Source: Bifidobacterium aemilianum (GTDB taxonomy: Bacteria; Actinomycetota; Actinomycetes; Actinomycetales; Bifidobacteriaceae). Taken from it: a stretch of DNA of 64,000 nucleotides. The stretch covers positions 62,001 through 126,000 of the forward strand of contig NZ_PDCG01000001.1 in NCBI RefSeq assembly GCF_003315635.1, read 5' to 3'. The translations under genes were made by a program, and so were the position numbers. Numbering within the stretch: position 1 is the first letter of the stretch; the number at the start of each line of letters is the position of its first letter. Shown piece after piece: positions 44,623-55,715 of the stretch. The notes under the pieces are model-generated. The model searched no databases. It was not told the DNA's origin and saw only the letters and a program-made list of their open reading frames with translations.

Positions 44623-45987
44623 TCAGTCAGCAAGCTTGCTGAGGATCAAGGCCTCGGTGACGATGTTCTTCTTGAGGCTGGAGAGACTGATGGATTCGTT
44701 GGGGCTGTGGGCGTTGCCCTTGGGGTCCTCGGGGCCGGTGACCAGGACCTGGGCCGAGGGGAAGAGCCGCTGGAGTTCGGGGATGAAGGGGATGGAACCG
44801 CCCTCTCCCTTGTTGATGGGGTCCACCCCATAGGCCTCACGCATGGCGGCGAGCGCGTCCTGGGTGGCGGTGGCCTCCGGGTCCATGGCCCAGCCCATGC
44901 CGTTGTCGATGGGCTCAACGCTGACCTGGGCCCCGAAGGGTGCATGGCTGACCAGGAAGTCCGCCAGGGCCTGATGGGCCTCTTCGGGGCGCTGGTGGGG
45001 GGCGGTGCGCAGGGAGAGCCGGAAGCGGGCCTGGTCGGCGATGACGTTGAAGGAGCCCTCCACCGGGTGGGCGTCGAAGCCGATGACGGTGAGGCTGGGC
45101 TTGGTCCATAGCCTTGCGGCCAGGGAGCCGGAACCGGCCAGACGGTAGGAATCGACCAGGGCGGCGTCACGTCGGAAATCGGCCTCGTCCATATCACGCT
45201 GGAGGCCTCCGACCGGCTCCTCGGCCTTAATGCCGGGAACGGCCAGGTTCCCCTGCTCGTCGTAGAGGGAGGAGATCAGCATGGCGGCCAGGGTGTTGGC
45301 ATCCAGGATGGGCCCACCGAACTGGCCGGAGTGGACGGGGTGGCCGGAGACCTTGACCGTCACATCCAGGTCGGTGTTGCCCCGCAGGCTGGTGGTCAGG
45401 CTGGGAATCTGCGCCGACCAATTGCCTGAGTCGGCCACAATGATCACGTCGGAGGCAAACTCCTCCTGGTGGGACTCCACGAAGGGGATGAAGCTGGGCG
45501 AACCCATCTCCTCCTCGCCCTCGATGAAGACCTTGATATTGACCTTCAAGTCATCGGCCAAGGCATGGAGGGCTCCCGAGTGGATGGCAATGCCGCCGCC
45601 GTCATCGGTGGCACCGCGCCCATAGAGCCTGCCCTCAACCTCGGTGGCCACGAAGGGGTCGGTGTCCCAGGCGGAGGCATCCGGCACGGGCTGGACGTCA
45701 TGGTGGGCGTAGAGGAGCACGGTGGGGGCATCCGGGTCCACGAGCTTGGAGCCAATGACCTCCCAGGCTCCTGGGGTCCCATCGCTGGTACGGGCCTGGA
45801 CCACCTTGGTCTCGATGCCGACCTTGGCCAGCTCCTCGGCCACGAATTGCGCCGAAGCCCTCATATGCTCACCGGTGATGCCCTGGGCCGAGACGGCTTT
45901 GAGGGCCACCTTACGGCTCAGCAGATCCACCACACGGTCGAAATCGGCCTCGACCCGCGGACCTATCTCCTTGACATTCAGACTCAT
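44623..45987 (-). CDS. M20 family dipeptidase / metallopeptidase
   Basis: 454 residues from ATG 45987, with AAGGAG at 6 nt. Zinc ligands follow the M20 pattern: His-x-Asp in LLYAHHDVQPV near 90, bridging Asp in GRGATDDGGG near 125, Glu-Glu in EGEEEMGS near 158, Asp in VADSGNW near 183 and His in GNAHSPNESI near 432. A lid/dimerisation domain is inserted at about 200-340. Cytoplasmic, no signal peptide. Probably cleaves dipeptides such as Xaa-His or Cys-Gly. Monocistronic, downstream of the riboswitch region. Confidence 0.93.
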   Translation of the reverse strand: MSLNVKEIGPRVEADFDRVVDLLSRKVALKAVSAQGITGEHMRASAQFVAEELAKVGIETKVVQARTSDGTPGAWEVIGSKLVDPDAPTVLLYAHHDVQPVPDASAWDTDPFVATEVEGRLYGRGATDDGGGIAIHSGALHALADDLKVNIKVFIEGEEEMGSPSFIPFVESHQEEFASDVIIVADSGNWSAQIPSLTTSLRGNTDLDVTVKVSGHPVHSGQFGGPILDANTLAAMLISSLYDEQGNLAVPGIKAEEPVGGLQRDMDEADFRRDAALVDSYRLAGSGSLAARLWTKPSLTVIGFDAHPVEGSFNVIADQARFRLSLRTAPHQRPEEAHQALADFLVSHAPFGAQVSVEPIDNGMGWAMDPEATATQDALAAMREAYGVDPINKGEGGSIPFIPELQRLFPSAQVLVTGPEDPKGNAHSPNESISLSSLKKNIVTEALILSKLAD

Positions 45988-46178
45988 GACTTGCTCCTTG
46001 TCGCTTGTACTCCCTTGGGTCTTACCTCTGCCGAATCCCAAGGCGGCCGCCTGGCCAGACATCCTACCCGCAGGCCGGGCCCGACCAGGGTCCGCCCCTG
46101 GCTCGGATGGGCCCGAAGCCTAGAGAACACAGCCTAGCGGGCATGGTGAGGCCTGCCGCCAGCGTCTAGACGTCACCG

Positions 46179-46184
46179 TAATCT
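46179..46184 (+). promoter_or_regulatory. Putative -10 hexamer of a leaderless DUF3043 mRNA
   Basis: TAATCT, then six nt, then ATG 46191, with no Shine-Dalgarno. Confidence 0.45.
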
Positions 46185-46190
46185 GCAAAC

Positions 46191-46808
46191 ATGACATGGA
46201 ACCCCTTCAAGAAGCAGAGTGACGAGGAGCAGGCCCCCATCGAGTCCGGCCAGCAGGCACCGATGGAAGGCATGGGCAAGGGCCGCCCGACCCCCAAGCG
46301 CAAGCAGGCCCAGGAGCAGAAGCTGCGCCCCCTGGTCCCCAAGGACCGCAAGGCCAGCGCCAAGGCCGCCAAAGCCCGGATTCGAGCCAGGGAGGATGCC
46401 CAGTATGAGGCCATGCGCACCGGTGACACGGCCCACATGCCCAAGGCGGAACGCCTGCCTTGGCGCGTCTACATCCGCGATTATGTGGATGCCCGCTTCA
46501 ACCTGGGAGAGTTCTTCGTCCCGGTCTTCATCGTCGTTTTTGTTCTGGTCATAGTCCTGTCGGCCTTCAACTACCAGAGCCTGAGCATGCCGCTGATGGC
46601 TGCCCTCTACCTGTACGTCATCATTGCCGTGATCGACCTCTTCCTCATGTGGCGCAAGCTCAAGAAGCAGCTGATCGCCAAGTTCGGCGAACGCTCCGTG
46701 GCCAAGGGTTCGCGTTCAGCCTCATACGCCTGCAACCGTGCCATTCAGCTGCGCCGCTGGCGGCTACCCAAGCCCCGGTCCAAGAAGCGTGGTCAGTGGC
46801 CGCAGTGA
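46191..46808 (+). CDS. DUF3043 membrane protein
   Basis: 205 residues. A basic Lys/Ala/Gln-rich cytoplasmic arm (1-95) with KGRPTPKRKQAQ and LVPKDRKASAKAAKA, the typical DUF3043 start, then two transmembrane helices (about 105-155: EFFVPVFIVVFVLVIVLSAF and PLMAALYLYVIIAVIDLFLMW) and an Arg/Lys-rich tail. The family is actinobacterial and of unknown function. The start is ATG with no ribosome site, apparently leaderless. It lies 131 nt upstream of the dihydrolipoyl dehydrogenase gene on the same strand. Confidence 0.9.
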   Translation: MTWNPFKKQSDEEQAPIESGQQAPMEGMGKGRPTPKRKQAQEQKLRPLVPKDRKASAKAAKARIRAREDAQYEAMRTGDTAHMPKAERLPWRVYIRDYVDARFNLGEFFVPVFIVVFVLVIVLSAFNYQSLSMPLMAALYLYVIIAVIDLFLMWRKLKKQLIAKFGERSVAKGSRSASYACNRAIQLRRWRLPKPRSKKRGQWPQ

Positions 46809-46939
46809 GCCGCCAAGATCTGCATGGGTCAGCTGAGAGCCAAGAGCGCCAGCTGGCCCATACTTATATGGTGGGCGTATGCTGAGCAGCCCGCAGGAAT
46901 CACCTGTCAGCCTATGAATCACAGACGAATCGAGGGACC

Positions 46940-48475
46940 ATGCCAGCGGATGTGGACATCGCCATCATCGGAGGAGGCCCAGGTGGGTATTCCACGGCCT
47001 TGCGAGCGGCCGAACTGGGCAAGTCGGTGGCTCTGATCGAGCGGGACCCAAGCCTGGGCGGCACCTGCCTGAACCGGGGCTGTGTCCCCTCCAAGGCCCT
47101 GATTACCGCCAGCAGAACCCTGCAATCCGTCCAGGATGCCAGCCGCATGGGCATTCAGGCCTCCGTCTCCTCCATTGACTTCGATGCCCTACGCGATTAC
47201 AAGCTGGGCGTCGTCGAGACCATGACCAGCGGCCTGGCCGGACTCCTGGCCCGCAGGGGTGTGGTGGTTTACCGAGGTCAGGCGGAACTGGCCGACCAGC
47301 GGACGGTGGTCATCCGTCCCAGCGGGGGCTCGGATGGGTCAGGCCAGCAAGGTGGCAACTCCGGCCCCGACCAAGTACAACGATTCAACAAAGCTGATGT
47401 CGCTGAGGATGCCGGCAACGAGGTAAGGCTGACAGCCAAGGACATCGTGCTGTCCATTGGTTCGGCTCCCCGCCCCTTGCCGACCAACCCCTTCGGCGGG
47501 GCCATCATCGACTCCACCCAGGCCCTGAATCTGGATAAGTTCCCAGCCTCGGCCGTCATCATCGGCGCCGGGGCCGTGGCCATCGAGTTCGCCACCATGT
47601 GGAGACAGGCCGGTACGGACGTCAGCTTGCTCATCCGCAAGGATCGGGTCCTCTCCGCCTGGGACCGCAGGGTGGGCAGCAGCCTGACCCGGGAGCTCAA
47701 GCGCCAGGGCATCAAGGTCATCAGCCGCAGTCGGGTGACCGGAGTGGATACCAGAGCCGATGGAGACGCCAGCGTCCACTACCAGGTCGAGGGACAGGGC
47801 GCTTCCAGCAAGGACGGACAAGAAACTGAGGACCCCACGGTCTTCGGCCAGGTCGTGCTGGTGGCCATCGGTCGCGATCCCCAGACCAAGGCCGACTGGT
47901 TCGGCAGCCTGGGCATCGAGCTTGATGAGCATGGCCTGGTCCGCACCGACCCCCTGGGCCGCACTTCGGTCGAGCACGTATGGGCCCTGGGGGACATCAC
48001 CGCCGGCCCAGCCCTGGCCCACCGGGCCTTCGCCCAGGGCATCGCCATAGCCGAGGCCATCGCCGGGCTCAACCCCCGGCCTGTTGATCCGGCTACGGTG
48101 CCGACCGTCGTCTTCTCCACCCCTGAGGCAGCCTCTGTGGGCCTGACCGCCCAGGAGGCCAAGGACCGGGAGGACATTCGCGATGTCAAGGAGACCCCCT
48201 ACCCCATGATGGGCAACGCCCGCATGCTCATGAGCGGGTCGGCTGGGTCCCTCACCATCGTCACCGGCAGCTATGGGGACCAGGAGCCGGTGATCCTGGG
48301 TGTCCACATGCTGGCCCCCGACGCCAGCGACCTGATCGCCGAAGCCCAGGAACTGGTGGGCAACCGGGTCCCCCTGTCCGCCGCGGCCCGACTGATCCAC
48401 CCCCACCCCACCCTCTCCGAGACCTTGGGTGAGGCTCTGCTCAAGGCGGACGGCCGGCCCCTGCACACCCTCTGA
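46940..48475 (+). CDS. lpdA: Dihydrolipoyl dehydrogenase-type flavoprotein disulfide reductase
   Basis: 511 residues, GAGGGA before the ATG. FAD loop IIGGGPGGYSTALRAAELG (about 8-26), redox-active CLNRGCVPSKAL (Cys-x4-Cys near 43-48), NAD loop VIIGAGAVAIEFATMW near 200, FAD motif VWALGDITAGPALAH near 345, and C-terminal catalytic HPHPTLSE. An insert near 120-150 (Gly/Ser/Gln-rich) is unusual. Oxidises dihydrolipoyl groups with NAD+. Bifidobacteria are known to lack a standard pyruvate dehydrogenase complex, so the lipoyl partner is uncertain and no E1/E2 genes are nearby. Confidence 0.92.
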   Translation: MPADVDIAIIGGGPGGYSTALRAAELGKSVALIERDPSLGGTCLNRGCVPSKALITASRTLQSVQDASRMGIQASVSSIDFDALRDYKLGVVETMTSGLAGLLARRGVVVYRGQAELADQRTVVIRPSGGSDGSGQQGGNSGPDQVQRFNKADVAEDAGNEVRLTAKDIVLSIGSAPRPLPTNPFGGAIIDSTQALNLDKFPASAVIIGAGAVAIEFATMWRQAGTDVSLLIRKDRVLSAWDRRVGSSLTRELKRQGIKVISRSRVTGVDTRADGDASVHYQVEGQGASSKDGQETEDPTVFGQVVLVAIGRDPQTKADWFGSLGIELDEHGLVRTDPLGRTSVEHVWALGDITAGPALAHRAFAQGIAIAEAIAGLNPRPVDPATVPTVVFSTPEAASVGLTAQEAKDREDIRDVKETPYPMMGNARMLMSGSAGSLTIVTGSYGDQEPVILGVHMLAPDASDLIAEAQELVGNRVPLSAAARLIHPHPTLSETLGEALLKADGRPLHTL

Positions 48476-48599
48476 CGCAGGTATGAAAGCGACGGTGCTA
48501 GCTTCGTCGACCAGCAAAAACGGTGAAAACCCCGGACCTACGGTGCTGATAGACTGTTGGACCAGTATGTTCGTTGTCAAGACACAAGCGAGGAAGTAG

Positions 48600-49385
48600 A
48601 TGGCAGCCAAGGACAAGAAGCCGGCAAAAAAACAGAATATCGTCAAGCAGATCATTCAGATCTACAAGTACACCTATGCCGAAGACAAGGCCCTACCCTG
48701 GCTCCTGGCTGGCGCCTTCCTCCTGCCGGTGATTGCCGCCGTCGTGCTGGGACTGGTCTTCAAGTGGGGTTGGCTTAGCTGGATCCTGCTCATGATCACG
48801 GCCATCATGCTGGGCTTCCTCCTCTTCACCATGCTCCTGACCCGCCGGGCCGACCGGGTGGGCTACCAGAAGATCGAAGGCCGCCCAGGGGCCGCCATCT
48901 CCGTGCTCAGCAACATCAACAAGGCCGGATACAGCTTCCCCCAGGAGCCCGTGTGGGTGGATGCCAGGACCAAGGACGCCATCTGGCGGGGTACCGGCTA
49001 CAGCGGCGTCTTCCTGCTGGGTGAGGGTGAGTACGGCCGCATCATGCGGGCCATGGACAATCAGGAGCAGCGAATCAAGGGCGTTACCACCGGTTCCAAC
49101 ATTCCGATCTTCCGCATCGTCGTGGGCTCGGGCGACAAACAGGTCAGGCTCAGGGACCTACGCCAGGTCGTCCTCAAGTCCAAGAGCTATGAACCCACCA
49201 ACCATAGGAACAAGCTCATGGCCAAGATTCACCCCCGCCGTCGCTTCCTGCTGACCAAGCAGGAGCTGACAACCCTCCAGGAGCGCCTGCGGACCCTGCA
49301 ACTCAAACAGGGCATGGGCATTCCCAAGGGCATGGACCCCACCCGCCCACAGCGTATGAGCCGCAGGGCCATGCGTGGCCGCTGA
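48600..49385 (+). CDS. DUF4191 membrane protein
   Basis: 261 residues, GAGGAAG before the ATG. Lys-rich start, two transmembrane helices close together (about 36-80: WLLAGAFLLPVIAAVVLGLV and GWLSWILLMITAIMLGFLLF), then a soluble domain (90-261) with GYQKIEGRPGAAISVL and KAGYSFPQEPVWVD. Family restricted to actinobacteria, function unknown; the Rv2219 counterpart also sits just upstream of glnA1, so linkage to nitrogen metabolism genes is conserved. It has its own terminator before glnA. Confidence 0.9.
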   Translation: MAAKDKKPAKKQNIVKQIIQIYKYTYAEDKALPWLLAGAFLLPVIAAVVLGLVFKWGWLSWILLMITAIMLGFLLFTMLLTRRADRVGYQKIEGRPGAAISVLSNINKAGYSFPQEPVWVDARTKDAIWRGTGYSGVFLLGEGEYGRIMRAMDNQEQRIKGVTTGSNIPIFRIVVGSGDKQVRLRDLRQVVLKSKSYEPTNHRNKLMAKIHPRRRFLLTKQELTTLQERLRTLQLKQGMGIPKGMDPTRPQRMSRRAMRGR

Positions 49386-49390
49386 CCATC

Positions 49391-49420
49391 AATCCCGCCG
49401 TCCCTTGGACAGGCGGGATT
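49391..49420 (+). terminator. Terminator after the DUF4191 gene
   Basis: AATCCCGCC / GGCGGGATT, perfect 9-bp stem, 12-nt loop, 5 nt after the stop codon, followed by ATTCAT. Confidence 0.75.
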
Positions 49421-49472
49421 ATTCATAGCGGGTGGCTTGCCCACCAAACAGCCACAAGCCCGCCGAAAAACC

Positions 49473-49488
49473 GAAACATACTCGTAAC
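49473..49488. promoter_or_regulatory. GlnR-box-like site upstream of glnA
   Basis: GAAAC-n6-GTAAC, the paired a/b half-site pattern of actinobacterial GlnR, lies 70-86 nt before the glnA start. A candidate -10, TAGACT, lies downstream at about 49522. No glnR gene is in this window, so the regulator is inferred. Confidence 0.55.
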
Positions 49489-49558
49489 CCAGACGGCGCG
49501 TGAAATACATGAGCCCCCATAGACTTGTTAGCAGCACTCTGATGAAAGGAACGGTCCA

Positions 49559-50995
49559 TTGACTCCATTGGTAACCAAGGAAGATGCTGAGGCACTCATC
49601 AACCAGGAGGGGATTGAATACGTTTCAGTCCGTTTCACCGATCTGATCGGGGTCCAGCAGAATTTCACCGTACCGGCCAGCGAGTTCCTCAAGGATGCCT
49701 TCACAGATGGCATGCCCTTCGACGGGTCCTCCATGCAGGGCTTCCAGGCCATCAATGAGTCCGACATGAACCTGGTGCCGGACGTGTCCACCGCCTTCAT
49801 CGACCCCTTCCGCAAGCACAAGACCCTGGATGTGGCCTTCTCCATCGTCGAGCCGGTCACCGGTGAGCCCTATTCCCGCGACCCCCGCCAGGTGGCCGCC
49901 AAGGCCGAGGCCTACCTGCAGTCCACCGGCATCGCCGACACAGCCTCCTTCGCCCCAGAGGCCGAGTTCTTCATCTTCGACAAGGTCCGCTATGAGAACA
50001 CCATGCAGCGCTCCTTCTATGAGGTCGACTCCACCGAGGCCCCCTGGAACACGGGTACCGAATACGAGGAGGACGGAAGCCCCAACATCGGCTTCAAAAA
50101 CCCGGTCAAGGGTGGCTACTTCCCCGTTGCCCCACGTGACCACAACCAGGACCTGCGCGACGACATGGTCGCCAACCTCCAGCAGGTGGGCCTAATCCTG
50201 GAACGCGCCCACCACGAGGTCGGTGGCGCCGGTCAGCAGGAGATCAACTACCGGTTCAACTCCCTGCAGCACGCGGGTGACGACCTGATGAAGTACAAGT
50301 ATGTGGTCCATGAGACCGCTGCCCTGGCCGGCAAGGCCGCGACCTTCATGCCCAAGCCCATCGCCGGCGACAACGGCACCGGCATGCACTGCCACCAATC
50401 GCTGTGGAAGGACGGCAAGCCCCTCTTCTACGATGAGACCGGCTATGCAGGCCTCTCTGACATAGCCCGCTGGTACATCGGCGGCTTGATCAGGCACGCC
50501 TCGGCGGTCCTGGCCTTCACCAACCCCTCACTCAACTCCTACCACCGCCTGGTGCCCGGATACGAGGCCCCCATCAACCTGGTCTACTCGGCCCGCAACC
50601 GCTCCGCCGCTATTCGCATCCCGCTGGCAGGCACCAGCCCTGCGGCCAAGCGCATCGAGTTCCGCGCCCCGGACCCCTCCTCCAACCCATTCCTGGCCTT
50701 CTCCGCCCAGCTCATGGCAGGCCTGGACGGCATCCTCAACCACATCGAGCCACCGGCCCCGGTCGACAAGGACCTCTACGAGCTGCCCCCGGAGGAGTAC
50801 GACGGCATTCAGCGTGTGCCCGCCAGCCTGGACGAGGCCCTGAAGGCCCTGGAATCCGACAATGACTTCCTGACCGCCGGCGACGTCTTCACCGACGACC
50901 TCATCTCCACCTGGCTGGACTTGAAGCGTGGCGAGATCGAGCAGGCCCGTCTGGCCCCCACCCCTCTGGAATACCAGCTTTACTTCCACATCTGA
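49559..50995 (+). CDS. glnA: Glutamine synthetase type I
   Basis: 478 residues; makes glutamine from glutamate, ammonia and ATP. Beta-Grasp N-terminus with DGSSMQGF near 60, metal ligands in [11 protein letters not shown] near 130, [12 protein letters not shown] near 222, ATP loop [16 protein letters not shown] near 265 and the [12 protein letters not shown] region near 345. The tyrosine in [10 protein letters not shown] (near 404) matches the adenylylated Tyr397 of E. coli, so GlnE-type control is possible. Start is TTG at 49559 with AAAGGA upstream; the conserved N-terminus allows no ATG nearby. GlnR-like site upstream and strong terminator downstream. Confidence 0.96.
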   Translation: MTPLVTKEDAEALINQEGIEYVSVRFTDLIGVQQNFTVPASEFLKDAFTDGMPFDGSSMQGFQAINESDMNLVPDVSTAFIDPFRKHKTLDVAFSIVEPVTGEPYSRDPRQVAAKAEAYLQSTGIADTASFAPEAEFFIFDKVRYENTMQRSFYEVDSTEAPWNTGTEYEEDGSPNIGFKNPVKGGYFPVAPRDHNQDLRDDMVANLQQVGLILERAHHEVGGAGQQEINYRFNSLQHAGDDLMKYKYVVHETAALAGKAATFMPKPIAGDNGTGMHCHQSLWKDGKPLFYDETGYAGLSDIARWYIGGLIRHASAVLAFTNPSLNSYHRLVPGYEAPINLVYSARNRSAAIRIPLAGTSPAAKRIEFRAPDPSSNPFLAFSAQLMAGLDGILNHIEPPAPVDKDLYELPPEEYDGIQRVPASLDEALKALESDNDFLTAGDVFTDDLISTWLDLKRGEIEQARLAPTPLEYQLYFHI

Positions 50996-51027
50996 GTCGG
51001 GGGGCCTGCGCCTCTAACCCATCCATC

Positions 51028-51076
51028 GGCGGTGGGGTTCAATTCTTGAGCACACTCACGGTTGAACCCCACCGCC
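51028..51076 (+). terminator. glnA: glnA terminator
   Basis: GGCGGTGGGGTTCAA / TTGAACCCCACCGCC, a perfect 15-bp stem with a 19-nt loop, 32 nt after the glnA stop. A very stable hairpin; the T-tract is short. Confidence 0.8.
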
Positions 51077-51154
51077 CTTGCTGTATACTGCCTGGCCAGG
51101 CCGGGGTATAATCAAGCCAAGCGAGCGATGGGGCTGTGGTAAAAGGGTGGCAAG

Positions 51155-51622
51155 GTGACCAGGAAAGTGTTGGAAATCAGCAGTGAGGCCATAGATTCTC
51201 ATGGCCGGTTCAAGCCGGAGTTCACAGGACGAGGAGAGAACCGGTCCCCAGCCTTCCATCTGCAGGGATTGGTGCCTGAAGCCAGGACCTTGGCCATTGT
51301 TCTGGAGGATCTCACGCATCCGATCTTTGGCAGCATGACCCATTGGCTGGCTTGGAACATACCCGCCCATCAGGAAGTCAAAGGGGGCATCGAACCAGGT
51401 AGCCGCAATGTTGGCAGTGGTATCGTACAAGGGCTAGGCTATGGATGGCACCGCTATAGGGGTCCCAAACCTCCCAGGGGTTCAAGTCACAACTACCGAT
51501 TCACCATCTATGCCCTTGATGCAGAACTCACGCTCTCCCCCTGGCATCGCGCCAAGGGCCTGCTTACGGCCGCAGCCCCCCATATCCTCCAAGAGGCCAG
51601 CATAGACGCTCGTTTTGAATAA
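51155..51622 (+). CDS. YbhB/YbcL-family (PEBP-like) protein
   Basis: 155 residues, GTG start with AAAAGGGTGG upstream. PEBP fold features: FTGRGENRSPAF near 25, VLEDLTHPIFGSMTHWLAWNI near 50-70, and GYGWHRYRGPKPPRGSSHNYRF near 95-118, which carries the ligand-pocket residues of the family. Bacterial members are small cytoplasmic proteins of uncertain role, named after the eukaryotic Raf-kinase inhibitor they resemble. Single gene, between glnA and convergent mrp. Slightly short at the N-terminus for the family. Confidence 0.87.
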   Translation: MTRKVLEISSEAIDSHGRFKPEFTGRGENRSPAFHLQGLVPEARTLAIVLEDLTHPIFGSMTHWLAWNIPAHQEVKGGIEPGSRNVGSGIVQGLGYGWHRYRGPKPPRGSSHNYRFTIYALDAELTLSPWHRAKGLLTAAAPHILQEASIDARFE

Positions 51623-51712
51623 GTGCCACCCCCCGCCCGCAGTCAGCAGCCCAGGGGATGAGACTGGTCGGGAAGGCTCGCTGACTTGGGGAACATGCTG
51701 CTGGCCTTACAG

Positions 51713-52891
51713 CTATCGGATGAGGGATTGGGCCAAGGACTTAAAGGATTGGGCGATGGGGGTGGAGTCCAGGTTGCCGTCGGGCTTGAGGACCACGGGG
51801 CGGCCGGACTCGCCGGTCTCGCGCAGGTCGGTTTCCAGGGGCAGCTGGGCCAGGAGGGGGACCTGGTGGCCCAGAGCTCGGGTCAATTCCTCGCTGACAC
51901 GCTGGCCACCCCCGTGGCCGAAGATCTCCAGGCGTTCGCCTTGATGATCGTAGTAGCTCATGTTCTCGACCACGCCACGTACCTTGGTGGGCACCTGCAA
52001 AGCCACCAGGCCTGAGCGCACGGCCACATCCGAGGCCGAGGGCTGGGGGGTGGTGACAATCACCAGTTCTGCGTTGGGCAGGGCCTGGGCCACGGAGATG
52101 GCCATGTCTCCGGTGCCGGGAGCCAGGTCTAGCAGGAGCACATCAGGCTCGCCCCACCAGACGTCCGAGAGGAACTGTTGCAGGGAGCGTTGCAGGCGCG
52201 GCCCCCTCCAGAGGATGGCCTGCTCGGAGCCGGCGAACATGCCAATGGAAATGAGCTTGACCCCCCAGGCGGTCACAGGCATGAGCATGCCGTTCAAGTT
52301 GGTGGGCTGGCTGTGCACACCGAAGAGGCCAGGCAGGGAGAAGCCGTATATATCCGCATCAATGGCGGCGGTGTCATAGCCCAGGGCGGCGAAGCTGGCG
52401 GCCAGGTTGGCGCATACCGAGGACTTGCCCACTCCCCCCTTTCCTGAGGCGATGGCGAAGATCCGGGTCTTGATGCCGGGCCTGGAGAAGGGGTTCTGCT
52501 TGCGTTCCGCCTTGAGTTCGGAGACCAGGTTCGAGAGCTTCTCCTGACTCATGGAGGCCAGCTCGATGTGGGGGGTGATGCTGGCACCCGGGTAGGTGGA
52601 TACAGCCCCATTGATCTGGTTGGTGATAGTCTGCGAGAGGGGGCAGCCCTTGACGGTCAACTCGACGCTGATGTTGGCATCATAGGAGTTCCCGTCGGTG
52701 GCCGGGACCACGTGGAGTTCGGGAATCATACCCAGGTCGGTGATGGAACGGCCCAACTCCGGGTCGATCACCTTGCTGAGTCTGCCATAGATCTCGGCCT
52801 CAATCCTGCTGATCTGGGGCTGCAGTTGGCAATGGTGACGACTTTCGTCGCTGCCCAACTGGTCTTCCACACCCTGGCTGTCCTGACTCAT
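51713..52891 (-). CDS. Mrp/NBP35-family P-loop ATPase
   Basis: 392 residues. N-terminal MIP18/DUF59 domain (about 25-115: VIDPELGRSITDLGMI), then a deviant Walker A ASGKGGVGKSS near 148, switch DADIYGFSLP near 178 and LLLDLAPGTGDM near 250. Many Mrp proteins carry a C-terminal CxxC for an Fe-S cluster; here that place reads NMSYYDHQGERLEIFG without cysteine, as in mycobacterial Mrp from memory. Probably an Fe-S carrier or scaffold ATPase with altered cluster binding. AAGGAGG precedes the ATG, just after an 8-bp tandem repeat. Confidence 0.92.
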   Translation of the reverse strand: MSQDSQGVEDQLGSDESRHHCQLQPQISRIEAEIYGRLSKVIDPELGRSITDLGMIPELHVVPATDGNSYDANISVELTVKGCPLSQTITNQINGAVSTYPGASITPHIELASMSQEKLSNLVSELKAERKQNPFSRPGIKTRIFAIASGKGGVGKSSVCANLAASFAALGYDTAAIDADIYGFSLPGLFGVHSQPTNLNGMLMPVTAWGVKLISIGMFAGSEQAILWRGPRLQRSLQQFLSDVWWGEPDVLLLDLAPGTGDMAISVAQALPNAELVIVTTPQPSASDVAVRSGLVALQVPTKVRGVVENMSYYDHQGERLEIFGHGGGQRVSEELTRALGHQVPLLAQLPLETDLRETGESGRPVVLKPDGNLDSTPIAQSFKSLAQSLIR

Positions 52892-52903
52892 TCTCTCTCC
52901 TCC

Positions 52904-52926
52904 TTCGACCCTTCGACCCTTCGACC
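52904..52926. repeat. Tandem 8-bp repeat upstream of the Mrp gene
   Basis: TTCGACCC twice, plus a third copy matching 7 of 8, immediately upstream of the Mrp Shine-Dalgarno (minus strand unit GGGTCGAA). Copy-number change would alter the leader but not the ribosome site to start spacing. Confidence 0.8.
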
Positions 52927-53057
52927 TTCAACACCCTAGCCGTTGGAGAGTCGCCATGCCAGAGATACAAATCAAATTCCTGTAACAGGGAACCGAGGCG
53001 GCCACAGCCGGCATACTCTGGAAGTCGAGTCAGCAACAGATCAGCCCCATCCCCGGC

Positions 53058-55715
<2,658 letters not shown>

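Noticed and set aside
49625..50143. Minus-strand frame inside glnA
   Set aside because: Antisense Gly/Val/Leu-rich shadow; the plus strand is unambiguous glutamine synthetase.
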